A stretch of DNA of 64,000 nucleotides, from positions 924,513 to 988,512 of the forward strand of contig NZ_CP096016.1 in assembly GCF_023650515.1 (NCBI RefSeq), read 5' to 3'. Made by a program: the position numbers and the translations under genes. Under the pieces are notes generated by a model, which saw only the letters and a program-made list of their open reading frames with translations, did not search any database and was not told the DNA's origin. Source of the DNA: Alkalimarinus coralli (GTDB lineage: Bacteria > Pseudomonadota > Gammaproteobacteria > Pseudomonadales > Oleiphilaceae). Shown here in pieces: positions 26,199-34,556 of the stretch. Within the stretch, counting starts at the first letter, position 1. Each line of letters starts with the position of its first letter.

Positions 26199-27014
26199 TT
26201 AGCAACACGTACTCTCTCGCCGGTATTGGACTATCGATTCAGCCAGCAAGCGCTGACTCTCTCCTAACAATGCATAACCATCATGCCCTGCACCTGGCAC
26301 TGTGACGAACTGAGCCGCTATTCCCTGATTGCTAAAGCTCTGGTGAAGAGCATGCAGACGTTGCTGGCGACTGCGTTGTTGACGATCAGGCGAAACATAA
26401 TCATCCAGGATTAACTCATCGTCATCGCCCCCAACCACCATCTGAACCGACACCTTACGCATGCTGCTATAACAGAGGACGCAACCAAAAATCTGTTCTA
26501 TATCTGCGATACCCCGCCCCCAAATAGACTGATCATCGAGTAAAGTCACTTGGCCCGGTGCAGCAAGTGACAGCGCACGTAAGCGCTGAGGATGCAAATA
26601 AAAGAAACGGTGTGCAAACTGTGCCCCGCCCGAAAACCCGTGTAGAAACAATTTCGGTAATACGGCATAACTGGCACAGACTTCATCGATCATGGCAAGC
26701 AATAACAGGTCATAGCGAACACTACAGAGACGCTGCATTTTGTAACTGTCGGCATCACCTGCGGTAGGAATTCCAACCGGAAACAAGGGTACCAATACAA
26801 TACAGCCGTTCTGTTCAGCAAACTCGACAAAGCGGTCACGATAACTTTCCGCCGTACGACTTGAGCCATGGATCACTGCCACCAGAGGCAATTCTTTTTC
26901 AGGTTGTAAGCGTTGAATCTGCGGCACATAGAGACAATAAGAAAACCTCTGATCGGCCTGACAAGCGGTGAACGGTTTACGTCCAAGTTGATAACGTAAC
27001 TGAATCTCTCTCAC
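26199..27014 (-). CDS. Siderophore-type esterase (alpha/beta hydrolase)
   Basis: About 271 residues, no signal peptide seen. The N-terminal LVAVIHGSSRTAESYRD is a PHB-depolymerase/esterase-like oxyanion region. The nucleophile elbow is LFLHGFSGGAQFA (Ser), with a likely acid in VVGGDDDELI and catalytic His in VPGAGHDGYA. An ATG at 27077 lies inside the upstream ATPase gene; the GTG at 27014, with AAGGAAG just before it and 11 bases after the ATPase stop, is a better start. As the last gene of a siderophore ABC operon, it probably hydrolyses an ester siderophore or a related substrate after import. The substrate is unproven. Confidence 0.8.
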   Translation of the reverse strand: MREIQLRYQLGRKPFTACQADQRFSYCLYVPQIQRLQPEKELPLVAVIHGSSRTAESYRDRFVEFAEQNGCIVLVPLFPVGIPTAGDADSYKMQRLCSVRYDLLLLAMIDEVCASYAVLPKLFLHGFSGGAQFAHRFFYLHPQRLRALSLAAPGQVTLLDDQSIWGRGIADIEQIFGCVLCYSSMRKVSVQMVVGGDDDELILDDYVSPDRQQRSRQQRLHALHQSFSNQGIAAQFVTVPGAGHDGYALLGESQRLLAESIVQYRRESTCC

Positions 27015-27025
27015 ACGACTTCCTT

Positions 27026-27829
27026 TTAGCTGGCAACGGCCAGATCTGCTGTAGATACTGTACCCTGCGCGATGCAATAGGGTTTGCCATTGTCCTGCGG
27101 AACAACCTGCGCGCGCACCTTAAATACCCGATTCAGCAATCGTGGTGTAATGACCTGAACGGGCGTGCCTTGTGCAATCAACTGACCCTGTTCCATGGCA
27201 ATCACATTATCGGAGTACTGCGCAGCCTGATTCAGATCATGCAGGGACATAACGACGGTCAGGCCCTGTTCCCGATTGAGCTGGCACAGTAGCTCAAGAA
27301 TTTCCAGTTGATGGCCCCAATCCAGATAGGTCGTGGGCTCGTCCAATAAAAGAATCGTTGCCTGCTGTGCGATCGCCATTGCAATCCAGACGCGCTGTTG
27401 CTCCCCCCCGGATAAGGCTTGCACCGGTTTATCGGCATAATGGGAGATACCGGTTTTGTCCATGGCCCATTCCACTACCTCCTGATCTTCACGGCTGGCA
27501 CTGCGTAACAGCCCCTGGTAGGGAAAACGCCCATAACTGACTAATTGCCGAACCAGAACACCATCAGGTGCTACCGGCTTCTGGGGAAGCATCGCAATCT
27601 GCAACGCCAGTGCCTGGCGCGACCAGTCGGACATTGCTTTATCCTGAAGGGCAACCTGCCCCTTCTGTGGTTCGAGCAAGCCGGCCAGGCCACGTAGTAA
27701 TGTACTTTTACCGCAACCATTGGGACCAATCAGCGCTGTAATCTGCTGTTGCGGGATTTGCACGCTGAGATCATCGATGACGATATTACCTGCGTATCCC
27801 AGCTGAATATGTTGCGTTATTAAGCTCAT
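27026..27829 (-). CDS. Siderophore ABC importer ATP-binding protein
   Basis: 267 residues, FecE/FhuC type. Walker A GPNGCGKSTLLRG at about residues 34-46, signature LSGGEQQRVWIA, Walker B ILLLDEPTTYLDW (the TTYLDW form is typical of siderophore/B12 importers) and switch His in VVMSLHDLNQAA. It energises import of ferric siderophore through the two FecCD permeases upstream in the same operon. The downstream esterase starts 11 bases after its stop. Confidence 0.95.
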   Translation of the reverse strand: MSLITQHIQLGYAGNIVIDDLSVQIPQQQITALIGPNGCGKSTLLRGLAGLLEPQKGQVALQDKAMSDWSRQALALQIAMLPQKPVAPDGVLVRQLVSYGRFPYQGLLRSASREDQEVVEWAMDKTGISHYADKPVQALSGGEQQRVWIAMAIAQQATILLLDEPTTYLDWGHQLEILELLCQLNREQGLTVVMSLHDLNQAAQYSDNVIAMEQGQLIAQGTPVQVITPRLLNRVFKVRAQVVPQDNGKPYCIAQGTVSTADLAVAS

Positions 27830-27857
27830 ACCTAAACTCTTTTGGATGATTTTTGGG

Positions 27858-28919
27858 CTAAGGCTGACGCCGTAACAGGTACAGGAAAAAAGGCACCCCG
27901 ATCAGCGCGCACACTACGCCTACCGGTAATTCGTAAGGCACGATTATTATGCGTCCCAGCAGATCAGCTAACATCATTAGTAAAGCGCCAACGGCCACAC
28001 ATAACAGCATTTGCTGCTGCACATCATGTGGACTTAAACGCCGACATATATACGGTACTACCAACCCCATAAAACCGATCGGACCAGCAACACCCACCGC
28101 ACTAGCGGCGAGTAAGGTTGCGGTAATCAAAGCAATCAGACGCCATACGCGCAGATTCAAACCAATGCTCAGGACTTGCTCATCTTCAAGACGCAACAGG
28201 TTTAAGGGCCGCAGCAATAAAATACAGGCTGTAAGTCCGATCAGCGTCCAGGGCCACAGTACAGCAAGATGCTGCCAGTCACGCCCATGCAAACTGCCCG
28301 CTAACCATTCCACGATCATTTCAGTCTGGGAATGGCCCCACAGTGCCAACGCCCCCGTGACAAGCGCATTGAGTATCGTCGCGAGCACGACACCGGTTAG
28401 GATCAGACGTAACGGTGTTAAGCGTGCGGCACCACTGAGCCTGTAAATCAGCCCTGCTGCGGCTACACCACCGGCCGTAGCTAATAGCGGCAGATAGCCC
28501 AGAATCATCTGACTCTGGCGATGAGGCTCCAATCCGCGAACAAACAAACTGGCACCTAAAATAGCCAGCACGGCACTGAAACTGGCCCCCGCCGAAATAC
28601 CGAGAATACCTGCATCAGCCAGGGGATTGCGGGTTAAGGTTTGCAGGATAAAACCGGACAAGGCAAAGTGTATTCCGATCATTGCCGCCAATAACGCACG
28701 CGGCAGGCGCAACTGCCAGACAACCCGTTCCACATGATCACTTTCCTGTGTAGTGAAAAGGTTCATAATCTGCTGCCAGCTCAGTTCAGATGCTCCCAGG
28801 GTTATACTCAGCAGTAAACAGCCCAGCAATAATAGCAGAAACAGTAAAACTGGTCCTATCAGGCAGCTTAAAGACTGATACCAAGAAGCATCATTAAGTG
28901 CTCTTCCAGATCCGGGCAT
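27858..28919 (-). CDS. FecCD-family iron-siderophore permease, second subunit
   Basis: 353 residues with about ten hydrophobic helices. FecCD motifs are LRLPRALLAAMIG, LTRNPLADAGILGISAGA and VAGPIGFMGLVVPYICRRL. The start overlaps the stop of the preceding permease gene (TGATG), indicating translational coupling. It pairs with the first permease to form the heterodimeric inner-membrane channel. Confidence 0.94.
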   Translation of the reverse strand: MPGSGRALNDASWYQSLSCLIGPVLLFLLLLLGCLLLSITLGASELSWQQIMNLFTTQESDHVERVVWQLRLPRALLAAMIGIHFALSGFILQTLTRNPLADAGILGISAGASFSAVLAILGASLFVRGLEPHRQSQMILGYLPLLATAGGVAAAGLIYRLSGAARLTPLRLILTGVVLATILNALVTGALALWGHSQTEMIVEWLAGSLHGRDWQHLAVLWPWTLIGLTACILLLRPLNLLRLEDEQVLSIGLNLRVWRLIALITATLLAASAVGVAGPIGFMGLVVPYICRRLSPHDVQQQMLLCVAVGALLMMLADLLGRIIIVPYELPVGVVCALIGVPFFLYLLRRQP

Positions 28920-29893
28920 CAGGCTAACCCCCGTCGTATCAGAAGTAATAGCCAGGGGCCACCGAGTAGTGCGGTAATCACGCCCAATGGAATTTCCTGG
29001 GGAAAGGCTGATAAGCGGGCCAGCAGATCCGCGCAGAGTAATATCAACGCCCCCAGCAATGCGGTAAAGGGTAACCAGAAGGGATGTTGCTGGCCGAGCA
29101 AACGTTTACTGATGTGAGGAATCACCAAACCGACAAAGCCCACAGGCCCCGCTACACTAACAACAGCAGCAGTCATCAGGACCGCCAGCAGTAAAAACAG
29201 CAAGCGCCAACGCCCGACCGCCATGCCAAGGCTACGGGCAATGTCATCGTCCAGCAGTAACAGATTAAAACGTTGTACCAGAACAAAACTGAGTAACATT
29301 GGAAACACTATCCAGTACCAGCTTTGCCCGACCTGCAACCAGCCACGTCCACTTAAGCCTCCTGCCAGCCAGTAGAAAAGATCACCCGCTTCCGCTCCGG
29401 AAAACAGTAACAGAGCGGTGCTTATCGCTGCACATAAAGCGGTGACAGCAACGCCAGCCAGAACGATTCTCAGGGGTAACAGACGCCCCTGCCACGCCAA
29501 GTAAAAGGTTAGGCACCCGGCACCAATACCCCCGACAAAGCCAGCAACAGGCAACCAGTGCGCATCAACAGATCCGACGCTTACCAGCAGCACAATCACA
29601 AACGAAGCTCCGGCAACAACCCCGGTCAGGCCAGGCGAAGCAAGTGGATTGCGGGTCACACCCTGCATGATCGCACCTGCCGTAGCCAGTGCGGCCCCAA
29701 CCAGCAACGCCAACACGTTACGCGGAATACGAAGTTCCCAGACCACAATTTTCTGCAACGGTGTTGCCTGCCCCTGCACCAGAAGCCATAAATCAGGCAC
29801 TGTCAGCGTTTGATGCCCAACCAGTAATGCGACCACAAACAGCAGCAATAGCAGCACAACCATCAACAGACAATAACGTAACGATAACAGCAT
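28919..29893 (-). CDS. FecCD-family iron-siderophore permease, first subunit
   Basis: About 324 residues, polytopic. Family motifs are ELRIPRNVLALLVGAALA, VTRNPLASPGLTGVVAGA and VAGPVGFVGLVIPHISKRLL. Start ATG at 29893, with TTG at 29896 in frame. It begins 10 bases after the substrate-binding protein gene. Together with the second subunit it forms the membrane pore of the importer. Confidence 0.94.
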   Translation of the reverse strand: MLLSLRYCLLMVVLLLLLFVVALLVGHQTLTVPDLWLLVQGQATPLQKIVVWELRIPRNVLALLVGAALATAGAIMQGVTRNPLASPGLTGVVAGASFVIVLLVSVGSVDAHWLPVAGFVGGIGAGCLTFYLAWQGRLLPLRIVLAGVAVTALCAAISTALLLFSGAEAGDLFYWLAGGLSGRGWLQVGQSWYWIVFPMLLSFVLVQRFNLLLLDDDIARSLGMAVGRWRLLFLLLAVLMTAAVVSVAGPVGFVGLVIPHISKRLLGQQHPFWLPFTALLGALILLCADLLARLSAFPQEIPLGVITALLGGPWLLLLIRRGLA

Positions 29894-29903
29894 CAATGTA
29901 TGC

Positions 29904-30842
29904 TCAGTGATAAGGGCGGCTTTGAATATGTGCCGGCAAAGCCGGTAGAGTAAAATGGTCGGGGTAAAGGCGGTGTGCCATCTCTTGCAGGATCAGAGAA
30001 CGTGCCTGCGGACCCGCCGCCTCTTTCCAGTGATGACCAACCTCATAAACCCGCCCATTTCGCACCGCACTCAGATAAGGCCAGATTGGATTGAGTGTAA
30101 AAGCACGTTCTTTATTAGACGCAAACAGAAAAATTACGTCCGGGTCTTGCTCAAGCAGTTCTTCCAGACCCATGCGATAACCTAGTGGCATAGCCTGTTC
30201 AGGGGTGGCCGAAGCACCACCTACATTCTCAGCGTTGAGATAACCCAGCAGATCTGCACTGATAAAATGATCGTGATAAATAAAAGGCGTTTCTGAGCTG
30301 GTCACCAACAATGCAGCTGATACGCCACCCGGAGCCCGTTGCTTAAACTCGGTCAGCTGCTGCTCAAACTGCTTGTTCAGTTCTTTCGCTTCTGCTGACT
30401 TACCTAGAATATCACCGCTGAGTTGCACACCACGCAAGCTATCCGACAATGTCACCAGATCAAGCGCCATGTATGGGGCAATACTCTCAAACTGGCTGGC
30501 ATTTTTTTCAGTGTAGCGACGAATCGCCAGAATCAGATCCGGCGCAATTTCAGATAAGAGTTCCATATTGACCTGGGCACGGGAACCAATCACTGGTACT
30601 TCCGTCAGTTCCGGTCCGAGAAAGTCCGGTCGGCTAAAAGGGCCAAAGCTGGTGACTGCCGATGGCTTTAAGCCCAGCGCTAACATCAGATCAGAGCCAA
30701 AAGTGGAAATCGCCACTACCCGGTTTGCGCCCTCTGGCAGCGTCACCACAACTCCACGATCATCAGTGATAGTGGCAGCCTGAACGGCCGCCATTAACCA
30801 GCAACTCAAAAGCCCAATAGTTAACAAACCCGCCCTGCGCAT
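29904..30842 (-). CDS. Iron-siderophore periplasmic substrate-binding protein
   Basis: About 312 residues. Signal peptide MRRAGLLTIGLLSCWLMAAV with a likely cut after AVQA; the mature protein is a class III (FhuD/BtuF-like) binding protein: VTLPEGANRVVAISTFGSDL, then IAPDLILAIRRYTEKN and DPDVIFLFASNKE. The frame opens at 30878, but the first 12 codons overlap the Fur-like site, and the ATG at 30842 begins the signal peptide, so 30842 is used. It is the first gene of the minus-strand import operon, divergent from the GntR gene. Confidence 0.92.
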   Translation of the reverse strand: MRRAGLLTIGLLSCWLMAAVQAATITDDRGVVVTLPEGANRVVAISTFGSDLMLALGLKPSAVTSFGPFSRPDFLGPELTEVPVIGSRAQVNMELLSEIAPDLILAIRRYTEKNASQFESIAPYMALDLVTLSDSLRGVQLSGDILGKSAEAKELNKQFEQQLTEFKQRAPGGVSAALLVTSSETPFIYHDHFISADLLGYLNAENVGGASATPEQAMPLGYRMGLEELLEQDPDVIFLFASNKERAFTLNPIWPYLSAVRNGRVYEVGHHWKEAAGPQARSLILQEMAHRLYPDHFTLPALPAHIQSRPYH

Positions 30843-30867
30843 AGGTCTTATCCAAGTGTTATTAATA

Positions 30868-30880
30868 ATCATAATCATTT
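30868..30880. promoter_or_regulatory. Fur-like site at importer promoter
   Basis: ATCATAATCATTT, part of an AATAATCATAATCATT stretch that matches about 14 of 19 positions of the Fur consensus. The identical 13-mer occurs at 33857-33869 before the receptor gene. It lies 26 bases upstream of the binding-protein ATG at 30842. Confidence 0.55.
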
Positions 30881-30907
30881 CGCTTTAATGCGGCGCATCA
30901 TCGCATA

Positions 30908-30919
30908 ATTGGCGCCAAT
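30908..30919. promoter_or_regulatory. ATTGGCGCCAAT palindrome, candidate GntR operator (site 1)
   Basis: Perfect 12-bp palindrome in the divergent region between the importer operon (start 30842) and the GntR gene (start 31014). The same 12-mer recurs at 33835-33846. Confidence 0.6.
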
Positions 30920-31013
30920 AAAAAACCATTTTTTCGATTTCAACGGCTTAAACGTGTAACATGGCCAGCATCACTTGTTGTAGAGCCCGCATTCGAGTTA
31001 GCAAGGACGAAAG

Positions 31014-31670
31014 ATGAGCACAAAAAGCAAACTGCTTACTGACCAAGCCACCCAAGAGTTGATTAATCAGCTTAAGCAGAAAATTGGAACCGGCGCATAC
31101 CGTCCTGGCGAATGGCTGAAACAGATTGACATTGAAACAACATTTAACGTCAACCGCTTTACAGTGCGCTCCGCTTTTACGGAACTGAGCAGCAGCGGCT
31201 TTCTGCAGCACGTTCCTTATAAAGGCTACCGTGTTATCGAGCATTCCGTGCAGGAACGTATCGCGATTACGGAGGCACGTGAATTGCTGGAAAGTGCGGT
31301 GGCGCTTAAGGTCATGGCCAATATTGACGATACCGGTATGCAGCAGTTGCAAGCGCTTGCCGAAGGGTTTCGCACGGCAATGGAAGAAGAAGATCGGGGG
31401 CAGATGATGAAGCATAACTTTGCTTTTCATCGCACCTTTTACAACTACTGCAATAACCATTACCTCTCCAGCATGATTGACGAGATGCGTGAACGTGGCG
31501 TTGGCAGTGCCAGTCAGGGCTGGGCCAAACGTTCGACAATTGAAGTCAGCTGTCAGGATCACTTTGACATGGTCAGCGCGCTGCTCGAGCGTAATGTGGT
31601 GCGCTTACAATCGCTCATTCACTTGCACCTGAATCGCTGGCGCGAAGGTTATCAGGACCAACAATCCTGA
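31014..31670 (+). CDS. GntR-family (FCD type) transcriptional regulator
   Basis: 218 residues. An N-terminal winged helix (IGTGAYRPGEWLKQIDIETT, then VNRFTVRSAFTEL as the recognition helix) precedes a C-terminal all-helical FCD ligand domain (ITEARELLESAVALKVM, HRTFYNYCNN with its metal-binding type histidines). FCD regulators usually bind small organic acids or metal complexes. It is divergent from the importer operon and lies between it and the receptor gene. A palindrome shared by both transport promoters is the obvious candidate operator; this is inference. Confidence 0.9.
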   Translation: MSTKSKLLTDQATQELINQLKQKIGTGAYRPGEWLKQIDIETTFNVNRFTVRSAFTELSSSGFLQHVPYKGYRVIEHSVQERIAITEARELLESAVALKVMANIDDTGMQQLQALAEGFRTAMEEEDRGQMMKHNFAFHRTFYNYCNNHYLSSMIDEMRERGVGSASQGWAKRSTIEVSCQDHFDMVSALLERNVVRLQSLIHLHLNRWREGYQDQQS

Positions 31671-31722
31671 ACATCGTTTTGTTGGCCGCATACGCAACAT
31701 TTCAGATCAAAAACCGCCAACA

Positions 31723-31740
31723 CGGAGCTTTCAGGCTCCG
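31723..31740. terminator. Hairpin between convergent GntR and receptor genes
   Basis: CGGAGC and GCTCCG pair around TTTCAG. No T-run follows, so it is only a possible terminator. Confidence 0.35.
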
Positions 31741-31781
31741 CACCGGCAGTTGCTGCAATTCCCAGGCCTCATCAGAAACAC

Positions 31782-33803
31782 TTAGAACTGATAGCTGTAA
31801 CTCACCTGGAACTGCGCCGGCGCACCGTAACCAATCTGGTTCAGACCGGAACCACCACCAGTTGCACCCAGAAAGTAGGTTTCATCCAATAGATTTTTGG
31901 CATTTACCTGTACCGAATGCTGGCGCCAGTTGTACTGGGCCATCAGATCCACAAGCGTATATGAGTCCAGCTCAACACGCTCATTGTTACCCGCAAAGCG
32001 CGCACCCACGTACTTCACACCACCACCCAATTTCCACTGCTGGTCAAGCTGATAAGTAGACCAGAGCGAAAACAGGTGATCAGAAACGTCGTTGGGTTTC
32101 AGGTCGGTTTCCTTATCTTCAGCTTGCAGGTAACTGTAGCCCGCCGCTACATTCCAGCGCTCATTCAGCTCACCACGAATCTCCAGTTCACCCCCCTGAT
32201 GACGCACCTCTTGTTTGTCAACCACATCCCCATCAGTATTGGTTTTCGGTTGCTCCTGATCGATACGGAACAGTGCCGCATTGACCATCAGGGCATCGTT
32301 CATCAGGTAGCCTTTAACACCCACTTCGTAGAGGTCAGCATGGAAGAACTCAGCCAGCGTTGGGTTAATATAAATGCCGGCATACGGCAACTGCCAGGAA
32401 CGCGCACCAGTTGCATACACTGACACATCTTCATCGAGACGATAAACTACTCCGCCACGGTAACTTAGCTTGTTGTCATCAAGATACTCTTTGCCCAGCC
32501 CCACCTTCTGTTGTTCCAGCTCCATCTGGTCGTATCGCAGATTGGCAATGAGTGAAAGATCACCAAAGCTGTGTACATTTTGTGCGTAAACACCGATTGT
32601 TTCAGTGGTGTTATCGCGCCAGGGAGCAAAACCCGGATTAGGCGTGACCCGGGCGACCGGATCGAAAATAGGCTGCGGACTCAGGGAAGTATCTTTGGCA
32701 TATAACAGTTCGATATCGATATTGTTGTAATCCACGCCAAGTAATAACTGGTTATCTTCGGCTTCCCAGGTCAGTTCAGACTGTAAGGTTATGGAGGTGC
32801 GCGGATCGTAGGCAAAGTTATTGACGGTTTGTGCCACGTTATTTCCAGTTACACTGCCCTGACGAGTGCCTTTTTGTTCCAGCTCGACCTGATTCCAGGA
32901 TGCGCGGTTCACCCAATTTAGTTGCGGATTGATCTGCATCTCATGGCTCAGCGCCAGACGCAGGCTGTCGGATTCCTGATAATCGTTAATACCACCGAAG
33001 AAGGTATTAACGGGAACATCTACCGGCTTGCCATCCTTCGAAGGTACACCACGGTAAGGCACCAATTCCTGATGCGCATACTCCAGATCCAGATCCAGTG
33101 TCTGCTGCTCGTCCAGCTTGATACGGATCGTTGGTGCGATGAAGAAATCTTCCGAGTCCACATGGTCAACAAAAGAGTCACTCTGACGGAATTCCAGATT
33201 CATACGCGCATTTACCTGATCGTTCACGGAGTCGGAAGAATCCAGGCGTCCAACCAACAGGCCGTCACTACCCAACTGGGTTGTGACACGAGAAAAATCA
33301 TCCCCGTTCGCCCGCTTGGTGACCAGGTTAATCAGACCACCGGCGGAGCCTCGTCCGTACAGTGCTCCCGCAGCTCCTTTAACTACTTCAACCCGCTCAA
33401 TATTCGCCAGGCTACGATAAGACTGCAGAGTGCCGTCATCTCGTAAACCATCACGGTAAAGATCATTCAGACTATCAAAACCACGGATAACAAACTGGTC
33501 ACGACTACCTTCACCCAGGGTGTTATTCACACCAGCAACACCTTGCAGCGCTTCCACGACGCGCACAGCCCCGCGGTCGTGCATTTCAGTACTCGTCACC
33601 ACAGACACTGATTGCGGAACATCAAGCCAGGGCAAATCAGTCTTTGTCCCCGAAGTTGGCAAATGTGCTGCATAGCCGGTAAAAGCATTACCTTCGATGG
33701 TTATACTGTCTTCTACAACAGCGTCCTGCGCCTGAGCGGCCATCGCAGATAGCGCGACTAACACTCCCGCCGTTAACGGCTTAAGTGGGTAACTGGGTTT
33801 CAT
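31782..33803 (-). CDS. TonB-dependent siderophore receptor
   Basis: About 673 residues in the outer membrane. A signal peptide (LTAGVLVALSAMAAQAQ) is followed by a plug domain (LDVPQSVSVVTSTEMHDRG, then VIRGFDSLNDLYRDGLRD and GAAGALYGRGSAGGLINLVT) and a beta-barrel ending in VSYSYQF with the terminal aromatic needed for barrel assembly. The frame extends to a TTG at 33845, but the ATG at 33803 with GGAGC before it starts the signal peptide. It imports the ferric siderophore that the divergent-side importer carries across the inner membrane. Confidence 0.95.
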   Translation of the reverse strand: MKPSYPLKPLTAGVLVALSAMAAQAQDAVVEDSITIEGNAFTGYAAHLPTSGTKTDLPWLDVPQSVSVVTSTEMHDRGAVRVVEALQGVAGVNNTLGEGSRDQFVIRGFDSLNDLYRDGLRDDGTLQSYRSLANIERVEVVKGAAGALYGRGSAGGLINLVTKRANGDDFSRVTTQLGSDGLLVGRLDSSDSVNDQVNARMNLEFRQSDSFVDHVDSEDFFIAPTIRIKLDEQQTLDLDLEYAHQELVPYRGVPSKDGKPVDVPVNTFFGGINDYQESDSLRLALSHEMQINPQLNWVNRASWNQVELEQKGTRQGSVTGNNVAQTVNNFAYDPRTSITLQSELTWEAEDNQLLLGVDYNNIDIELLYAKDTSLSPQPIFDPVARVTPNPGFAPWRDNTTETIGVYAQNVHSFGDLSLIANLRYDQMELEQQKVGLGKEYLDDNKLSYRGGVVYRLDEDVSVYATGARSWQLPYAGIYINPTLAEFFHADLYEVGVKGYLMNDALMVNAALFRIDQEQPKTNTDGDVVDKQEVRHQGGELEIRGELNERWNVAAGYSYLQAEDKETDLKPNDVSDHLFSLWSTYQLDQQWKLGGGVKYVGARFAGNNERVELDSYTLVDLMAQYNWRQHSVQVNAKNLLDETYFLGATGGGSGLNQIGYGAPAQFQVSYSYQF

Positions 33804-33834
33804 GAAAAAGCTCCAAATAGATGGTACAAACAAT

Positions 33835-33846
33835 ATTGGCGCCAAT
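33835..33846. promoter_or_regulatory. ATTGGCGCCAAT palindrome, candidate GntR operator (site 2)
   Basis: Identical to 30908-30919 and 32 bases upstream of the receptor ATG. The presence of one 12-bp palindrome at both transport promoters suggests control by the island regulator. Confidence 0.6.
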
Positions 33847-33856
33847 GAGAACAGAT

Positions 33857-33869
33857 ATCATAATCATTT
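33857..33869. promoter_or_regulatory. Fur-like site at receptor promoter
   Basis: ATCATAATCATTT, identical to 30868-30880. The wider match to the Fur consensus is moderate (about 12 of 19), so the support comes mainly from the repetition. Confidence 0.45.
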
Positions 33870-34114
33870 GCAATAAATTGTATTTCCCTTCTTATTACTT
33901 GTACGTATAGGCTTATTGAACAAAGCGTATAGCCCCTCCTATTCGGGCTGTTATCACGAGAAAATACAGCACGAGGAAAGTCACGTAACGATATCAATCC
34001 GCTTCAAAGGCTACACATTACTTAGGGAAACTCTGATTAATTAAAACTTGGTAAACCACCGCTTCTGACGGTGAGACAGGAATAGGCACTCATTACGGCG
34101 TGCAGAGTGGAAAA

Positions 34115-34152
34115 TGGCCTCCTTTGAACCGGCAAGCTCTTTAAGGAGGCCA
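34115..34152 (+). promoter_or_regulatory. Hairpin sequestering tnpA ribosome site
   Basis: TGGCCTCCTT (34115-34124) pairs perfectly with AAGGAGGCCA (34143-34152). The right arm contains the Shine-Dalgarno AAGGAGG for the ATG at 34155. IS200 elements are known to limit transposase expression through such leader structures. Confidence 0.75.
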
Positions 34153-34154
34153 CT

Positions 34155-34556
34155 ATGAGAGACTGGCAAAGCCAAGCTCATGTTAAACATTATTCCAAAT
34201 ATCACGTTGTATTTGTGCCGAAATATCGAAAGAAAGCTATTTATGGGACGCTACGAAGAGACATTGGTGGGATTTTACGTGAACTGTGTCGTCAGCAGGA
34301 CGTAGAGCTGGTTGAAGGGTATGCGATGAAGGATTATATCCATATGTTGCCAATGATTCCGCCAAAATATAGTGTAGCGAATACGGTAGGGTTTCTGAAA
34401 GGGAAGCCAGCGATATGGATCTTTAGAGATTACATGCAGGTGAAGAGAAATTTTACTGGGCGGCATTTTTGGGCACGAGGGTATTGTGTGAGTACAGTCG
34501 GGTTAGATGAGAAAACAATCCGAGAATACATAATTCGGTTGTTCTACAATCTATAA
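34155..34556 (+). CDS. tnpA: IS200/IS605 family transposase TnpA, damaged
   Basis: 133 residues of a Y1 HUH transposase. The N-terminus HVKHYSKYHVVFVPKYRKKA and RNFTGRHFWARGYCVSTVGL are classic IS200 signatures. The usual metal motif reads PDH-I-H in active relatives; here it is KDYIHML, so the first histidine is a tyrosine. The catalytic tyrosine of REYI is present, but the frame stops soon after it, somewhat short of typical 140-155 residues. It probably encodes an inactive or weak protein. It lies at the right edge of the iron-uptake island. Confidence 0.8.
   Translation: MRDWQSQAHVKHYSKYHVVFVPKYRKKAIYGTLRRDIGGILRELCRQQDVELVEGYAMKDYIHMLPMIPPKYSVANTVGFLKGKPAIWIFRDYMQVKRNFTGRHFWARGYCVSTVGLDEKTIREYIIRLFYNL

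Noticed and set aside
30948-31562. 204-codon minus-strand frame over the GntR gene
   Set aside because: Exactly antisense to a well-supported regulator; the frame is a by-product of its codon use.
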